Assembly: GCA_039619475.1 (NCBI GenBank)
Contig: CM077115.1
Location: 539,556,315-539,620,314, forward strand
Reading direction: 5' to 3'
Length of the DNA: 64,000 bases
From: Icerya purchasi
Lineage: Eukaryota > Arthropoda > Insecta > Hemiptera > Monophlebidae
The notes beneath the pieces were generated by a model that was given only the letters and a program-made list of their open reading frames with translations, made no database searches and was not told where the DNA came from. Positions 21,101 through 29,495 of the stretch are shown in pieces. The position numbers and the translations under genes were made by a program. Positions within the stretch are counted from its first letter, which is position 1, and every line of letters starts with the position of its first letter.

Positions 21101-23704
21101 TATTCCCAAGAATGGATATCTGAAAAGAACTATACGCGAGAGAATTTTTTAAAAAATTTATTATTTTCCAAAGCACCTCCTGAGCATCGTTCCCTAATAG
21201 CTTATATCAATTTTTCTGTCATAGCTATTATCTGTAGTTATCAAAATTACAAAAACAGAAAAAATACCCGGCCTACTATAAAACACCACAGCACTCTAGT
21301 GAATGGAATTTGTTAATCTAAAAAATTTTTGTCTGATAATTCCATCTGATGTCATCAAGTTGCTTCGCTGTTTTTCACCAGATGACCAGAGTTCTGCGAC
21401 GCTATAGCTTGATCTTAAAGGATTTTTTTTTTTTTTTTATCAGCCTAAATGCCTGCCAAACTTTTCAAAAATAATAACCGAAACGTTTTATGTGCAAGGA
21501 AATTTTCTAAGTGGTCAAAAAATTTGATTTTCCGAGTGCGGTCACAATGCTGTGTAACGAGTAATTTGATATCAGCTGAGTTGAGGTCACTATTAATTTG
21601 TAAACACATAGTTACTATCAATAGGGTAAATTTCCAAATGTTACCGTTAGGTATCTCTGCTACTCGAATTCTAGGCCAAAAGCTGATGCTGGAAAACCCG
21701 TTGGTAGTAGTGTTTGGTTTACCGGTAAAGTAGCAGATGTTATGGTAAAAAGTAAATTTTGTAAAGCGTGCGTGCGCGGGAATCCCGAATACAAAAGTTG
21801 GCAGAAAGATCATGAATCGGCATACGAGGCGAATCACGAGGGTTCAGCGGGGAAGATGGAAGTGGATGCCGCGACAGAGATGTGTTGACTCGCTCAATTG
21901 AAAAAAACAATGTTTCGTGCATAAATTATATGAGTAATGGTGATTGCAAGACTTTCAAGGCTATTGTTGATCAGAATCCAAGTGTTAAAAAAAAAAAAAA
22001 AAAAGAAAAAAAGAAATGCATTGATTACGTGCAGAAAAACTACAAAACGACTAAGCGGTAAAGGTAAATTAAGGGGAAAGTTAATAGACGAATTGAGTAT
22101 TTATTAATGATTTGGCTATACATCGACACTGTAATTCTATCGAGGACATGAGGGAAGCCATTCAGGCAATACTATATCACAAAATTTCGATTGATAAAAA
22201 ACCGTAACATCACTTACGCCCGGAAGGCCCGAAATCCCCGGGTGTGCTTGGCAGTTACAAAAAACAATCGCGGGAGATATCAGCAATTCCAAACTTAATG
22301 AATCAATGAGCAGTGTGAAGTTTTTAAAGCTATAAAGCCCCCGTGTATGAAGAATTAAATATCGATGATTTACTAACGCGTCGCTTGGACCAGAACTCAA
22401 ATGAAAGTTTTAATTCATTCGTGTATAGTTGATTGCTCCCAAGTCAAGTTCCGGCACAAATCTGTCCTCGATATTGTTGTAAATCTTACAGTTATCCGTT
22501 ACAACGATGGAGATTTTTCGGAATAATGCAAGTTACGAAGCAAATGGGTAATACGATTGAGTTGCTACAATTACTGCACAGAAGCAATATCACGTGGTTC
22601 GCGTTGTTTAACTGCTCCCCGCTTGTAGAGGCCAAAAAAGCCCGTTCGGCATTACTATTTTCAAAGAAGGTTAAGGAACATGAAGGACTATTGTATAGGA
22701 ATCGCTAAATAGTGGTAAATAAAAAATTACGTAGACATATGTAATTGAAACTTTAAATGCGTTTTTTTCAAACCATGTTTTTTTTAGCTTGCCGTAAACT
22801 ACTACAATTTTCAACTAATCGACTTGAAATTTTAACCGTAGCCAAAACATAACATTTCCTAGTGAACGGCCGTAGAACTCTTTTTGATTAATAAAAATTT
22901 ACCGATTTTCGGCAGATTTTTTTCGAAAAAACGTGTTTTTGTGTCTTAGAATGGACACCGAATTTCTTAAAATTGATATTTTCATAAATTTTACGGACGT
23001 TCGCTAGATTTTTCGATGTAATTTCAACATTTTCTTGCTTTTTGTTCTAAACTGCGACCTGTCGAGGAAGGTCGTGAAAATAAACAATTTTTCCTAACGA
23101 GCTAACGAATAACTCTGCACGTTGTTCGCAAAAGTTGGATGCGCACTACAATGGTAGCTCCATGGTTAAACGGGCACCGACGGCGTGCTCTATTTGAATT
23201 AGGACCTTGAAATTTTTACCATTTACTCGCACAACCGTCTCGAATATATAATGTTCTATTGTTTATCTTGCCAGTGTTACCACAAGCTGAGATCCTAAAA
23301 CGTGGCGGAGACTTTTGAAACGTCCCTCGTAATATATTTCATTCGCTTCTTTTTTTTTTAATTTTTCATTATAACCTCATCTTCTTCATTCGTATTAAAA
23401 TATTGATGTAAAATTTAGATATTGAATGGTCTTCGTATACCTGCTGTAATAAATAAGTAAAGTAAAGTAAAGTAAAGTAAAGTAAAATAAAATAAAATAA
23501 AATAAAATAAAATAAAATAAAATAAAATAAAATGTATTCATGTATTTTACCAGGTTTAAATGTGTGCTGTATTTAATAATTCGGATTTATTTATTTTCCG
23601 CAGGAGGTAATGTACAACTTTCCAGTGAAATAGTCATATTGAATTCCATCGTTCTTCCATATAAAGTGTTAACTAGAAGTTTCAAAAATGAAATTATTTT
23701 ATAA
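2181..23704 (+). CDS. GMPPA: Mannose-1-phosphate guanylyltransferase regulatory subunit alpha, GMPPA (6 exons, N-terminus missing)
   Basis: This is a split gene with exons 2181-2398, 10936-11098, 12772-13081, 17808-17912, 20116-20275 and 23604-23704. All junctions have GT/AG borders and the reading frame is preserved through 1057 nt (about 351 residues). GMPPA is the non-catalytic partner of GMPPB in the cytosol; it binds GDP-mannose and restrains its synthesis for glycosylation. The sequence shows the nucleotidyltransferase part (RYLQEYTPLGTAGGL, NGDVCGDFP, SLNYG, EKPSTF, NCGVYLF). The left-handed beta-helix hexapeptide part follows (VYIHHSARI, IGPNVSIG, EGTPCDPNPN). The end (ILNSIVLPYKVLTRSFKNEI) is typical of GMPPA. 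About 80 N-terminal residues, including the GxGTRL-like signature region, must lie before the window. Introns carry a LINE, mariners, fold-backs and a SINE, and the largest intron is 8.5 kb. Identity is secure; exact splice sites are inferred. Confidence 0.93.
2399..2840. other. Start of the long GMPPA intron
   Basis: AT-rich, with no gene or element recognised before the poly(T) run that marks the 3' tail of the neighbouring - strand LINE. Confidence 0.5.
2983..3375 (-). repeat. Tandem repeats in the LINE 3' region (about 93-101 bp spacing)
   Basis: A core containing CAGAGCAGTGCCCACAATG recurs with starts near 2983, 3084 and 3177, and a diverged copy lies near 3326. Copies are separated by A-rich linkers. 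Short tandem repeats in 3' untranslated regions are common in LINEs and can be read by the element's own RT. Confidence 0.75.
3613..5920 (-). pseudogene. LINE ORF2: reverse transcriptase plus RNase H, one internal stop
   Basis: A single frame runs from about 5920 to the stop at 3613. It is interrupted only by a TAG at 4684-4686; the RT part (to 4684) and the RNase H part (from 4551) are in the same frame, and the segment between is open. RT motifs in order are VVAIPKAGKPS, SSYRPIALAS, HGLFGFRPGLGT, FLDIEGAFDNV, GLAQGSVLSPILFN and the catalytic YADDFVIYS. RNase H residues are FTDG, FTAELLAI, FSDS and the late Asp in LNDDVDAAAK, so the D-E-D-D set looks complete. The fingers and endonuclease domains are missing through 5' truncation. 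The low number of lesions suggests a fairly young insertion. Confidence 0.85.
5926..7660 (-). mobile_element. Decayed LINE (RTE-like), - strand
   Basis: The reverse strand retains pieces of an RT in broken frames. Near 7150 it has KKAIKSMKYKTA (the usual AIKSMKNGKA region), near 6490 FTDDIAMLV in place of FADDIA, near 6300 MKKFKYLGG, and near 6120 a thumb segment MEKMLKIRWIDKIKNRSV. The order is correct for an RTE-type element. Many stops and frame breaks are present, as is a T-run at 6959-6982. It ends at the 5' boundary of the younger LINE at 5925. The + strand of this stretch is T-rich and shows spurious hydrophobic ORFs. Anything beyond about 7200 is less certain. Confidence 0.6.
7661..8273. 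other. Intron sequence, no gene seen
   Basis: AT-rich DNA between the decayed LINE and the mariner. No ORF or repeat was recognised. Confidence 0.5.
8276..9593 (+). mobile_element. Intact mariner transposon, copy 1 (1318 bp)
   Basis: Terminal inverted repeats of about 30 bp (outer part CACCCTGTCAAGAAAGTATC) lie at both ends and are flanked by TA on each side (8274-8275 and 9594-9595), the mariner target duplication. The element contains one uninterrupted transposase gene. It lies in sense orientation in the 8.5-kb GMPPA intron. A second, nearly identical copy lies at 45156-46472 on the other strand. Confidence 0.95.
8469..9545 (+). CDS. Mariner transposase (DD34D), 358 aa
   Basis: This is the cut-and-paste transposase that binds the element's terminal repeats in the nucleus. 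The N-terminal half holds two helix-turn-helix segments: one around residues 20-60 with RVYEWYRAFKDGRE and one around 85-115. The sequence ARLVPKDLN stands where the WVPHEL linker motif is found in relatives. The catalytic triad is D in TGDETWV, D in HHDNAPSH and D in APCDFFLF. Exactly 34 residues separate the last two, which is diagnostic of mariner. The start MSENIEQ is chosen because the second copy starts there; the frame is open 19 codons further upstream, which is only leader sequence. Length is normal (about 345-360) and no lesion is seen. Confidence 0.95.
   Translation: MSENIEQRTCVKFCVSNEISCADTLKMLQKAFGESALSKTRVYEWYRAFKDGRETVEDMPRSGRPSTSVTDDNVDKIKEIVAENCHVSLREMAHGLGMSHESVRTIVHEKLGMQRVAARLVPKDLNFFQKKYREQVAADMLDRANLDPTFLEKIITGDETWVYEYDTLTNQQSSEWRPIGAPKPKKPRQSRSKVKIMLIVFFDIRGVVHYEYVPAGQTVTKEFYLSVLRRLREAIRRKRNDLWVDNSWILHHDNAPSHKAIIVNEFLAKHSVNIIEQPPYSPDLAPCDFFLFSKLKFPLRGMRFESIDDIKTNATRELKAIPETAYQKCFAEWKKRWHMCIASNGCYFEGDKINLDEN
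9596..10935. other. GMPPA intron, no gene seen
   Basis: AT-rich DNA with homopolymer runs (A at about 10111-10132, T at about 10700-10719) and no recognisable element. It ends at the acceptor TTTTTAG. Confidence 0.55.
10936..11098 (+). CDS. GMPPA: GMPPA exon
   Basis: Starts with two bases completing Gly, then CIVSNKE, HYVEKPSTFVST and VNCGVYLFSVDIF, ending in KKKEDGLM plus two bases of Gln before the donor GTAAGT. This is the conserved EKPSTF / NCGIYLF stretch of GMPP proteins. Confidence 0.93.
11099..12771. other. GMPPA intron with (GT)n microsatellite
   Basis: AT-rich, with no gene. It holds a (GT)n run at about 12101-12124 and a poly(A) run near 12632-12650. Confidence 0.6.
12772..13081 (+). 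CDS. GMPPA: GMPPA exon
   Basis: Begins with one base completing Gln and reads DDMNLNF, AVIHLETEVLKPLAGTG, WWSQLKTAGSAIYANRHYL and VYIHHSARIHQSAV, ending at a strong donor GTAAGT. It matches the WSQIKSAGSALYA and VYIHPTAKV regions of the family. The acceptor (TTTATTAG) has a weak pyrimidine tract but is the only one that keeps frame. Confidence 0.9.
13150..13960 (+). pseudogene. Decayed mariner-type transposase, separate family
   Basis: Broken frames on the + strand keep the central and C-terminal landmarks. WYLHHDNAR near 13707-13733 is the second catalytic Asp region, followed by FLSKSTVS, then PYYPDMAPE where PPYSPDMAPSDF is expected. The third catalytic Asp region is thus altered (PE in place of SD). 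The upstream part is full of stops. It lies in the intron directly after a GMPPA exon and is unrelated to the intact mariner by sequence. Ends were not found. Confidence 0.6.
13961..14673. other. GMPPA intron, no gene seen
   Basis: Mixed composition with some CG dinucleotides; nothing recognised. Confidence 0.4.
14674..15830. mobile_element. DNA element with GGTGGYCACTY terminal repeats, carrying a LINE insertion
   Basis: The left end starts GGTGGTCACTCGAG and is followed by several CCCGGT-rich phrases. The right end finishes AAGTGGCCACCCT, the inverted counterpart, preceded by a C-run and CCCAGCTTATTCGCGG. The left-end sequence recurs near 30780 and 52566, so it is a dispersed family. The middle (about 14846-15625) is an RTE-like LINE fragment. 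Transposase was not seen, so this copy is non-autonomous. Confidence 0.55.
14846..15625 (+). pseudogene. RTE-like LINE fragment (RT thumb and C-terminus)
   Basis: Two frames joined by a break near 15200 encode the end of a reverse transcriptase. The first part has LQEIINNTNDAGIRYGLNIN, KKTKFMVISREE and EFKYRGCFI (the fingers/palm end and FKYLG motif). The second has the C-terminal segment FHRRMLRIPWTWKLSNRKVL, KRKIKYFAHVIRGKKYKLL and IEGPRGPGRRKMSWL, typical of RTE-like insect elements. The 3' end is a short (GAA)n-type tail at 15606-15622. The catalytic part is missing. Confidence 0.8.
15831..16636. other. GMPPA intron, no gene seen
   Basis: AT-rich with no recognisable element. A short + strand ORF at 16245-16472 has no similarity I recognise and is judged chance. 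Confidence 0.5.
16637..16785. repeat. Palindromic fold-back element (two 72-bp arms)
   Basis: Arms 16637-16708 and 16714-16785 are reverse complements with about three mismatches near the tips, around a 5-nt spacer (GGCCA). Both ends carry CTATAG. The size and near-perfect symmetry fit a MITE made almost entirely of its inverted repeats. A transcript would fold into one long hairpin. Confidence 0.88.
17080..17660 (-). pseudogene. Decayed LINE reverse transcriptase fragment
   Basis: The reverse strand reads, with a few breaks, MTIQKLNNRKAS, then KMVKLLDKADEKIFKSTRIY, QKCIE, NYFPNFWKQGKIKI and KPEKDLTNPKLYN. This is the RT segment that normally reads KxxKAPGPDG ... FPxxWKxAxIxxIxKPGKDxxxPxxYRPI. 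Later RT motifs are not recovered. It is antisense in a GMPPA intron, just before the next exon. Confidence 0.65.
17808..17912 (+). CDS. GMPPA: GMPPA exon (beta-helix hexapeptide repeats)
   Basis: Thirty-five codons in phase 0, acceptor TTTTGCAG, donor GTTAGT. IGPNVSIGANAVIGAGTRIR and DSIILDGANIGDHCL are hexapeptide repeats that form the C-terminal left-handed beta helix. An (AT)n run follows the donor. Confidence 0.93.
17913..18849. other. GMPPA intron with simple repeats
   Basis: Contains (TA)n near 17936-17952 and 18098-18110, a short direct repeat AAAAAAGGGAAGAG around 18000-18045, and (AAAT)n near 18352-18372. No gene seen. Confidence 0.55.
18850..19140 (+). mobile_element. tRNA-derived SINE
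   Basis: The head resembles a tRNA gene. An A-box-like TAGCCTAGTGG lies at 18859-18869 and a degraded B-box-like GGTTATCGAGACT at 18905-18917, with the usual spacing of about 35 nt. A non-tRNA body follows and ends in a TTACTTTACTTT tail near 19125-19140. The cloverleaf is not complete, so it is not a functional tRNA. It lies in a GMPPA intron. Confidence 0.65.
19141..20115. other. T-rich GMPPA intron
   Basis: Pyrimidine-rich, with T-runs at about 19243-19274 and 19788-19810. The texture resembles the antisense decayed LINEs elsewhere in this intron system, but no motif could be read. It ends at the acceptor TTTTTACAG. Confidence 0.4.
20116..20275 (+). CDS. GMPPA: GMPPA exon
   Basis: Reads IMYSIIGRASKIGDWCRIEG, TPCDPNPNKPFAKMDNLPLF and NPSITVLG, with donor GTAAGC. 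The EGTPxDPNPNxP phrase is specific to GMPPA and absent from GMPPB, which separates the two subunits. Confidence 0.95.
20276..21440. other. GMPPA intron, no gene seen
   Basis: Short ORFs on both strands at 20367-20701 have no recognisable motif. There is a T-run at about 21075-21094. Confidence 0.45.
21445..22710 (+). pseudogene. Decayed Mutator-like transposase (insect MULE type)
   Basis: Frame-shifted and stop-laden + strand sequence keeps a recognisable series. It has GKVADVMVKSKFCKAC (Cys pair) then EGSAGKMEVDAAT (the core GxMEVEAA motif with a catalytic acidic residue). SDGDCKTF-like sequence follows (GDCKTFKAIVDQNP in a shifted frame), then GKGKLRGKLIDELSIY, the PEGPKSPG region and DDLLTRRLDQNSNESFNSFV. 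Near the end are LQRWRFFGIMQVTKQMG, EAKKARSALL and HEGLLYRNR. This order matches the long Mutator-like transposase found in many arthropod genomes. At least five breaks make it non-functional. Element ends were not identified. Confidence 0.75.
22711..23603. other. GMPPA intron, possible MULE tail and microsatellite
   Basis: The first part may be the 3' non-coding end of the Mutator-like element. A compound (GTAAA)n/(AATAA)n microsatellite fills about 23454-23533. The stretch ends at the acceptor TTTCCGCAG. Confidence 0.5.
23454..23533. repeat. Compound pentanucleotide microsatellite
   Basis: About five units of AGTAA/GTAAA pass into about ten units of AATAA. It is possibly the tail of a lost SINE, since the SINE near 18850 ends in a similar TTACTTTAC phrase on the other strand. 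Confidence 0.85.
23604..23704 (+). CDS. GMPPA: GMPPA terminal exon
   Basis: Two bases complete Gly; then GNVQLSSEIVILNSIVLPYK and VLTRSFKNEIIL, stop TAA at 23702-23704. The C-terminal RSFxNxIIL is the conserved end of GMPPA. No canonical AATAAA is visible close downstream; the first clear one is near 24938. Confidence 0.96.
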
Positions 23705-24951
23705 ATGGCGTTCACAATTGTTATTACTTCTTATCGAGTTCGGTTCGAAACGATTAAAAGTATAAAGGTATAAAAATTTTAAATTGTTTAACGGTTAACT
23801 TTTATTTTTTTCTAGATATAACTTTCTTAATTAAATAAGCGCCGAATTGATGTTTATAATTGAAGTTTTATAAATCTGTAAAACATTTTTGAAGTTTATA
23901 ATTTTTTGAATGGATTTTTTTTACTCTTTTATTATTTTCTTCTTATTTATTTTTAGTTACATCAATGTGTAAAGAGAATCATAAAACTGTTTACTTTTAA
24001 CCGCATATTTAGACCGGTGTAGCATTTTAAAGTTAATAAGAAATTTCAAAAATCTTACTTTTAAAAGGGAAAAAAATTATTTCTATGTACTTACGTAGGT
24101 TCCTTAAAATTTTAATACGTACTGGTGATGAGTAGATCCGGAAAGATGTGAATCTGCGGATCTATATCCCACAGCGAATTTGATTATGCAACTCGGACTA
24201 CAATTACGAACACGTATCCACAATCCCAACATAGCAAATACAAACTGAATCGATTAATGTTATACAAATCCAAATTCACACGGTTCCGCTGTAGAAACTA
24301 AAATACAGACCTTAAACAGAGAAGAATATCTCTGTCCCTTTCCGCGTTTCATACGGAATGAATATCAAAACAGAAATGTGCTAAATCAGCTAGAAAAGTG
24401 CAAAATGATAACATTGGAATTAGAAAGAGACGTTCTCTATCGTTCTTTTTTGTAGGCACAACTCTCTGCATGATTATACACCTCTTCGTTAGCTATTTTG
24501 TAATTTCCCGTTCTCTTTCTAATACACATAATCGGATCCAGCACTGGTAACAGTGCACTGCGTTGACAACCAGTGTAAATTAGTACCGGTGTTATAAATG
24601 TGTTGGATCCATTTAGGTCTAATGGATACGTATCCATATCTGAAGAAATGACAAACTTACTCATCACCAATACGACTATTTAACGGCAAATGCATTTTTA
24701 ATTCTGAATAATTAATTACTACATACTAGAAACAATCTATTTTTATTACATTAATAGACAACATTTAAATTTAACCTTTATTTTTTGCTTTCCACCGACT
24801 AAAATATAATTCATTCTAATTTATTTATGTTTTCGTCTTATTTAAAGTGAAAAATTAGTTGTAAACTACCATGTTTATTGCTTTATTTTTCACGTTCCCC
24901 GGGTCAAGCATTCCAAAAATAAATTGCACATTTAATCATCATCTACACCAG
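23705..24951. other. Intergenic, GMPPA 3' flank
   Basis: AT-rich. The GMPPA 3' untranslated region must start here. No other gene was recognised; a short - strand ORF at 24437-24670 is unassigned. Confidence 0.5.
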
Positions 24952-26120
24952 AGATCTCCAAACATTTTGACACGGGAGCCACTTTGAGTGTTTTGAGCAC
25001 TTTAAACGAACCGTAATCCAATAATCAATAACTACAAGTTTTTACCAAAAACATTTTTTATAAAATTATCATTTGTTGACAGTCATAAATTCTTATACTT
25101 TACCATTACGAATTGCATTTAATTTAATGTGAATGATAAAAATGATTTTTTATTTTTTTTTTTCATAACATTCTTAATTGCGACTCAAGTTTTGAAATTT
25201 TAATTATAAGAATAATTTTAGACGTTCATCAGGAACATATTTTCCATGTATTTTAATCTGTTTCATTCTTGAAAAAGTTTGTTCATACAATTTCAAATCA
25301 CCCGCAATTTAAATTTTTTCCCTCGGTTTTTATCTTTAATATTTTTTCAACAATTAGCATTTGTCATTGACGTAGAACGTCTATGATCGAAATCAAATAG
25401 ATTTCGAAATGATTTAATTTCCTTGGAGTATCTGCAAATCGCATATGAAAATTTTCCTTTAAATTTAAAATGAACGGGCTTGAAAATGAAACAATCGTTA
25501 TTTTATTTATATACTTTTGCACGTGAGAAATGAACAACGTTATAATTTTCTATTTGGCTTTTGAAAAGCATCAGCTTAGCTCTAAATACTTTGTATGTGT
25601 CAATAAATCATAAATCATTATTATTGATCCTGTAATTTTAAATTTTAATTGTATATATGATTTACAAAATCAGTAAATATAAGTTTTCAAATCGACTCCA
25701 TATTTAATGAAACGGTTCGTGTTTTTTTGTTGCTTGGGGGGGGGGGGTAAAAAATATGCCAATTTTGTTCCTCAGTTAAGTGTAAAAAAAGCGACCTTTT
25801 TTGCAACTAACCCAACTAACCGCTGTGTATGTCAAATCAACATGCTTTAACTCAATTTATTCAAAAAAAGATTGAAACTGATGATGACCAAGTGCATGAA
25901 ACTGAATGAAACTTACCATGGATACAAGAGATTTCAGTACACAGTTCATATCTTCATGTTTTCTATGAAGTGCTTGTTGGTGACAATACAGTAAAGGAAC
26001 ATTGGTTTGGATGTACCTACAACTTCACAAACTTGTGTGATTTGTCCAACCACCTCCGGCTTTGTACTAGACATAGTTACACGCATTGCAGTTAATTTCA
26101 GCCTGAATTATATTATATTT
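24952..26120 (-). pseudogene. Decayed hAT transposase (ZBED5/GTF2IRD2-like), - strand
   Basis: The reverse strand carries, in broken frames, MSSTKPEVVGQI near 26075, LLYCHQQALHRKHEDMN with VLKSLVSMV (the CxxHQxAL motif) near 25990, and FHALGHHQFQSFFE. It then has a WLSRGKVL-like segment eroded to SWVSCKKGRFF, and near 25270 EQTFSRMKQIKIHGKYVPDE, the hAT dimerisation motif. The left boundary at 24952 starts CAGAGATCTCCAAACATTTT, the typical hAT inverted-repeat style. A G-run sits at 25735-25747. The other terminus was not found. Not functional. Confidence 0.75.
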
Positions 26121-28416
26121 ACGTTTTTTGTATTTCTTTAAGGATATCTTCTATTATAGTAAAGTATCTACTGTAAAGTGAAGCTAATTCCTGTGTGGCA
26201 TTTTTTACTGATATTTTAAATCCCTCAACACTGCAATGATGTCTTTACACATTATTCACAATGCTTCATCCTTTAATTTCGATTATAAAAAAAAGGGTGT
26301 TTTATTTTCCATCCTACAAAGTACAAGGTATTCGTCATCAGTTTTTTTTTTATCCGCGATAAAATCAAAAAAAAAAAAAAAAAAAAGATTTTATAATTGT
26401 TATTGATATAATACGATAATATTTTCGTCGTATTTTATTGTTCGTGCCAATATGTTTTATTACCAGTATTTTTTCATCTATTATAGATTTTTTTCCGTTC
26501 GTATGGGATTTTTGTATAATTTATTGAAGTAATTATTTCATGTTAATCGAATTATTCTATCGAAACAATTTGTACAGCGTTGTATACTTTTTTACGCGTT
26601 TTTTTTTTTTTTTAAATAAATGCTGCAAGCAGGAAAATATTTTTTATACCTACTCCTTTTAGTATTGCGTATATTTACTTTTAAAATATTTTTGATTAAA
26701 AACTGAAGTACGTATTGTTTACGGCTTGATATTAATTTAAGAACAAACGAATGGGTTATTTTAATTTAAAAATTACCATATTACTATTAAGTAACGTAAT
26801 TAAAGTGTAAAATTCTTAGAAATAAATTTAAATATTTTGAGTATTTTTATTATCAATTTGAAAACGCCCCTACATAAAGATGTCAATGAGTAAAACGATA
26901 TCATTTAGCAAATACGCATAATTTACAATACTAACTTTTATTTTAAGTAGTTATTCGAAATTTTTGAAACAATGCTTTATGATATTTTGAAATTTATAAA
27001 CCATATGTAATAAAAATATTTAACTAGCAGCATACGCATTACATACTGATCAATAATTTTATATTAAATACTATTCGTTTTTAGTAGATATTAGAATATT
27101 CAGTTTAATGGAAATAGTGAAATTTCATTTATCTTAGAAAACTACAATAAGTTGCAAAAAATATTTAAAGTTGTAGTTTTAATTAATTTCAATCAAAATT
27201 GTTTTTTATAAAACTTAATATAACAGCGATGAGATGACGCAAAAATCTGTGCAGAATTTGTAATTAATTAAATAACGAGTACGTACATAAATTATTCGGG
27301 AATATCTGAAAAGTACCTCAAAATAACAAAAAATGAAAAAATAACGAAGAATATAAGAGTGAGAAGAAAAACGAAAATGAATACGAATAAAAATATATGC
27401 AAAGGTAACTTAACTAAAAATAAGTTTGCTAACTAAATAGTTAAGTATATATGTACTTATTTGGTTTAAAGTTGTATTTTTAATCATTTCTAATATTAAT
27501 TCTAGATTATTATTTTTTGTAAAATTTAATGTAAAAGCGATGTACTGGATAGGAAACGTGATAATTTAAAAAAAAGAAAACTTCTATTATACTGGCTGAA
27601 TTTTTAAAATCATTTTAAAATGTAAACAAACGAATATCCCCAAATATATTATACTCATGGATTATTGTATAAAAACATTTGTACATTATTAAAAATAAAT
27701 TATTATACATAAAATTACCCAATCATGAAACATTACCATATAATTACCAATCATTTATCTCCTCGCTTTTCGAGTAAGGAGTACCATCCACAGGGAGAAC
27801 AGTTGATGATATAACAGAAAATGGGACAGCACAGTTGCGCATATTGGAACATAGGAGCTGATTTTCGGCAGCTCCTATGCTGCCTATACAGACATAACGA
27901 GCGATCCAGTGGCTAAACTAAGAAAACCGGGCACGTTATAACTGATGCATATGCAGGCTGGGATAGATGTACAAGGAGACAAGAAAAGAATTAGAATAAC
28001 ATGGCAACTGTTAATATGCAACGCTAATGTAGACGCAAAACTACGCTTGGAACTAATTGTAAATATTTGATTTATCCGTTATGTACAAATGCAGTCCTGC
28101 GTGTGCCTATTAATCGTTTATTTTATTTTACTGTTAATAGAAATAAAATTTTGCTAATCCGCAAACCATCTAACTTGAATTTCCTTTGAACGGATGCCAC
28201 AGACCAGTGTTTTTCGCGATATCAAAAAAGAAAAAAATAAACTCTGTGGCTTTGTTTGTGACACCTATGTTAATTTAAATATATCGTCGAACGCCTAAAT
28301 ATACCGTAAAAAAATTATACTAAAAGAAACAATTCGGGATTAATAATGAGTGAAAAAAGAAAAATTCATATAAAAAAATATCGAACGTATCGCGGCTCTA
28401 GATTAGAAAAAGCGTA
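26121..28416. other. Intergenic, no gene seen
   Basis: AT-rich with A/T homopolymers (for example about 26368-26386). A small hairpin near 27853-27876 (AGGAGCTG / CAGCTCCT) is the only structure noted. Confidence 0.5.
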
Positions 28417-29293
28417 CACAGTATGTTTGAAAAGTTCCCGAATTCATTTAAATAAAAACACATGGCACAAGATAAACGAATTCATTGGCATCAGCCCTCT
28501 ACGTACACATTCGTGGTTCCGCTCGTACAGCTGCTCAAGGCTCTAGAAAAGTAATTTTGTGGAATCATCTTAAGTTGCTCGGTGCAAGCTCGTTGATTTT
28601 TAGGAACAGAAAATAATCTGCCGGGGCCAAATCAGGTGAATAGGCTGGGTACGACAAGGCAGTGATCTAATTCGCGGCGTAATAACGTGCCAAAAGTTTT
28701 ATATGAGGGCGCGTTGTCGTGCAACAGAGTCCAACTGGCTGGATCGTGATGCTCGAGCGGAATTCGACAAATTCGACGTACCAAACGCTTCATCACCTCC
28801 ACATAGAATTTTGCATTCACAGTTTGCCCGGTTGGAACGTATTCATGATGAATGAGGTCCTTCGAGTCGAAGATTGCGATGAGCATTGTCTTCATTTTGG
28901 ATTTTTGTTGCCGAACTTTTGTGAGTCTTTGAGCTTTCGGGCTTAACCACGCCGAAGATTTCGCTTGGTGTGGTTGTTGTAGGTGATAGAGCTTCATCAC
29001 CGAACGCTTTTTGAATCATCGGAAATGTTTCTGCGAAAGAAATTTATTAAGCTTAACACAGAACTTAATCATACTTCGTTGTTCCATATCGCGAGCTTGC
29101 ACAAGGAGTTATAAACACGCAATATTTTACACCGCGTGCTACTGGAGAAGTAAGATACTGACAGCGCTGGAACTTTTTGTATACACACACTTTTTAGACG
29201 TCGTACTACACACTTGCCCTTGGTTGAACGAGAGAAATCGCTACTTGTATCGAGTGTAGAAACCTAGTTCGGCAACTTTTCAGACATACTGTG
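28417..29293 (-). mobile_element. Internally deleted mariner of a second family, both ends present
   Basis: Inverted ends CACAGTATGTTTGAAAAGTT (left) and its near-complement at the right are flanked by TA (28415-28416 and 29294-29295). The 877-bp body reads on the - strand as a shortened transposase. It has KTMLIAIFDSKDLIHHEYVP, WTLLHDNAPSY (second Asp) and, after a frame break, YSPDLAPADYFLF (third Asp). The N-terminal DNA-binding half and the first catalytic region are mostly lost, so the copy is dead but could still be moved by a related transposase. Confidence 0.82.
28632..29000 (-). pseudogene. Mariner transposase fragment
   Basis: The longest open piece of the deleted element covers the middle of a DD34D transposase. 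HHEYVPTGQTVNAKFYVEVM and LLHDNAPSY are clear. The frame leaves the conserved path just after the second Asp; the SPDLAPADYF block is found out of frame downstream. It is distinct from the intact mariners. Confidence 0.78.
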
Positions 29294-29407
29294 TATATGT
29301 GAACCGGCCCATGATAAATTACTATAACGACAACAAATATACGTCATGAAAAATACGACTAGAAAATATAATTTCTCTCAAATTACCCGATTAATTCGAT
29401 GACCTAT

Positions 29408-29495
29408 AGTTAAAGTTGTCCCATGCGTGTGTAGTCCGATATTTTGGTCGTACTCGCAAAATATCGGACTACGCACGCATGGGACAACTTTAACT
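29408..29495. repeat. Hairpin with 38-bp arms and 12-nt loop
   Basis: Arms 29408-29445 and 29458-29495 are reverse complements with one mismatch, around GGTCGTACTCGC. The arms are richer in GC than their surroundings. It is not linked to an obvious larger element. Confidence 0.85.
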
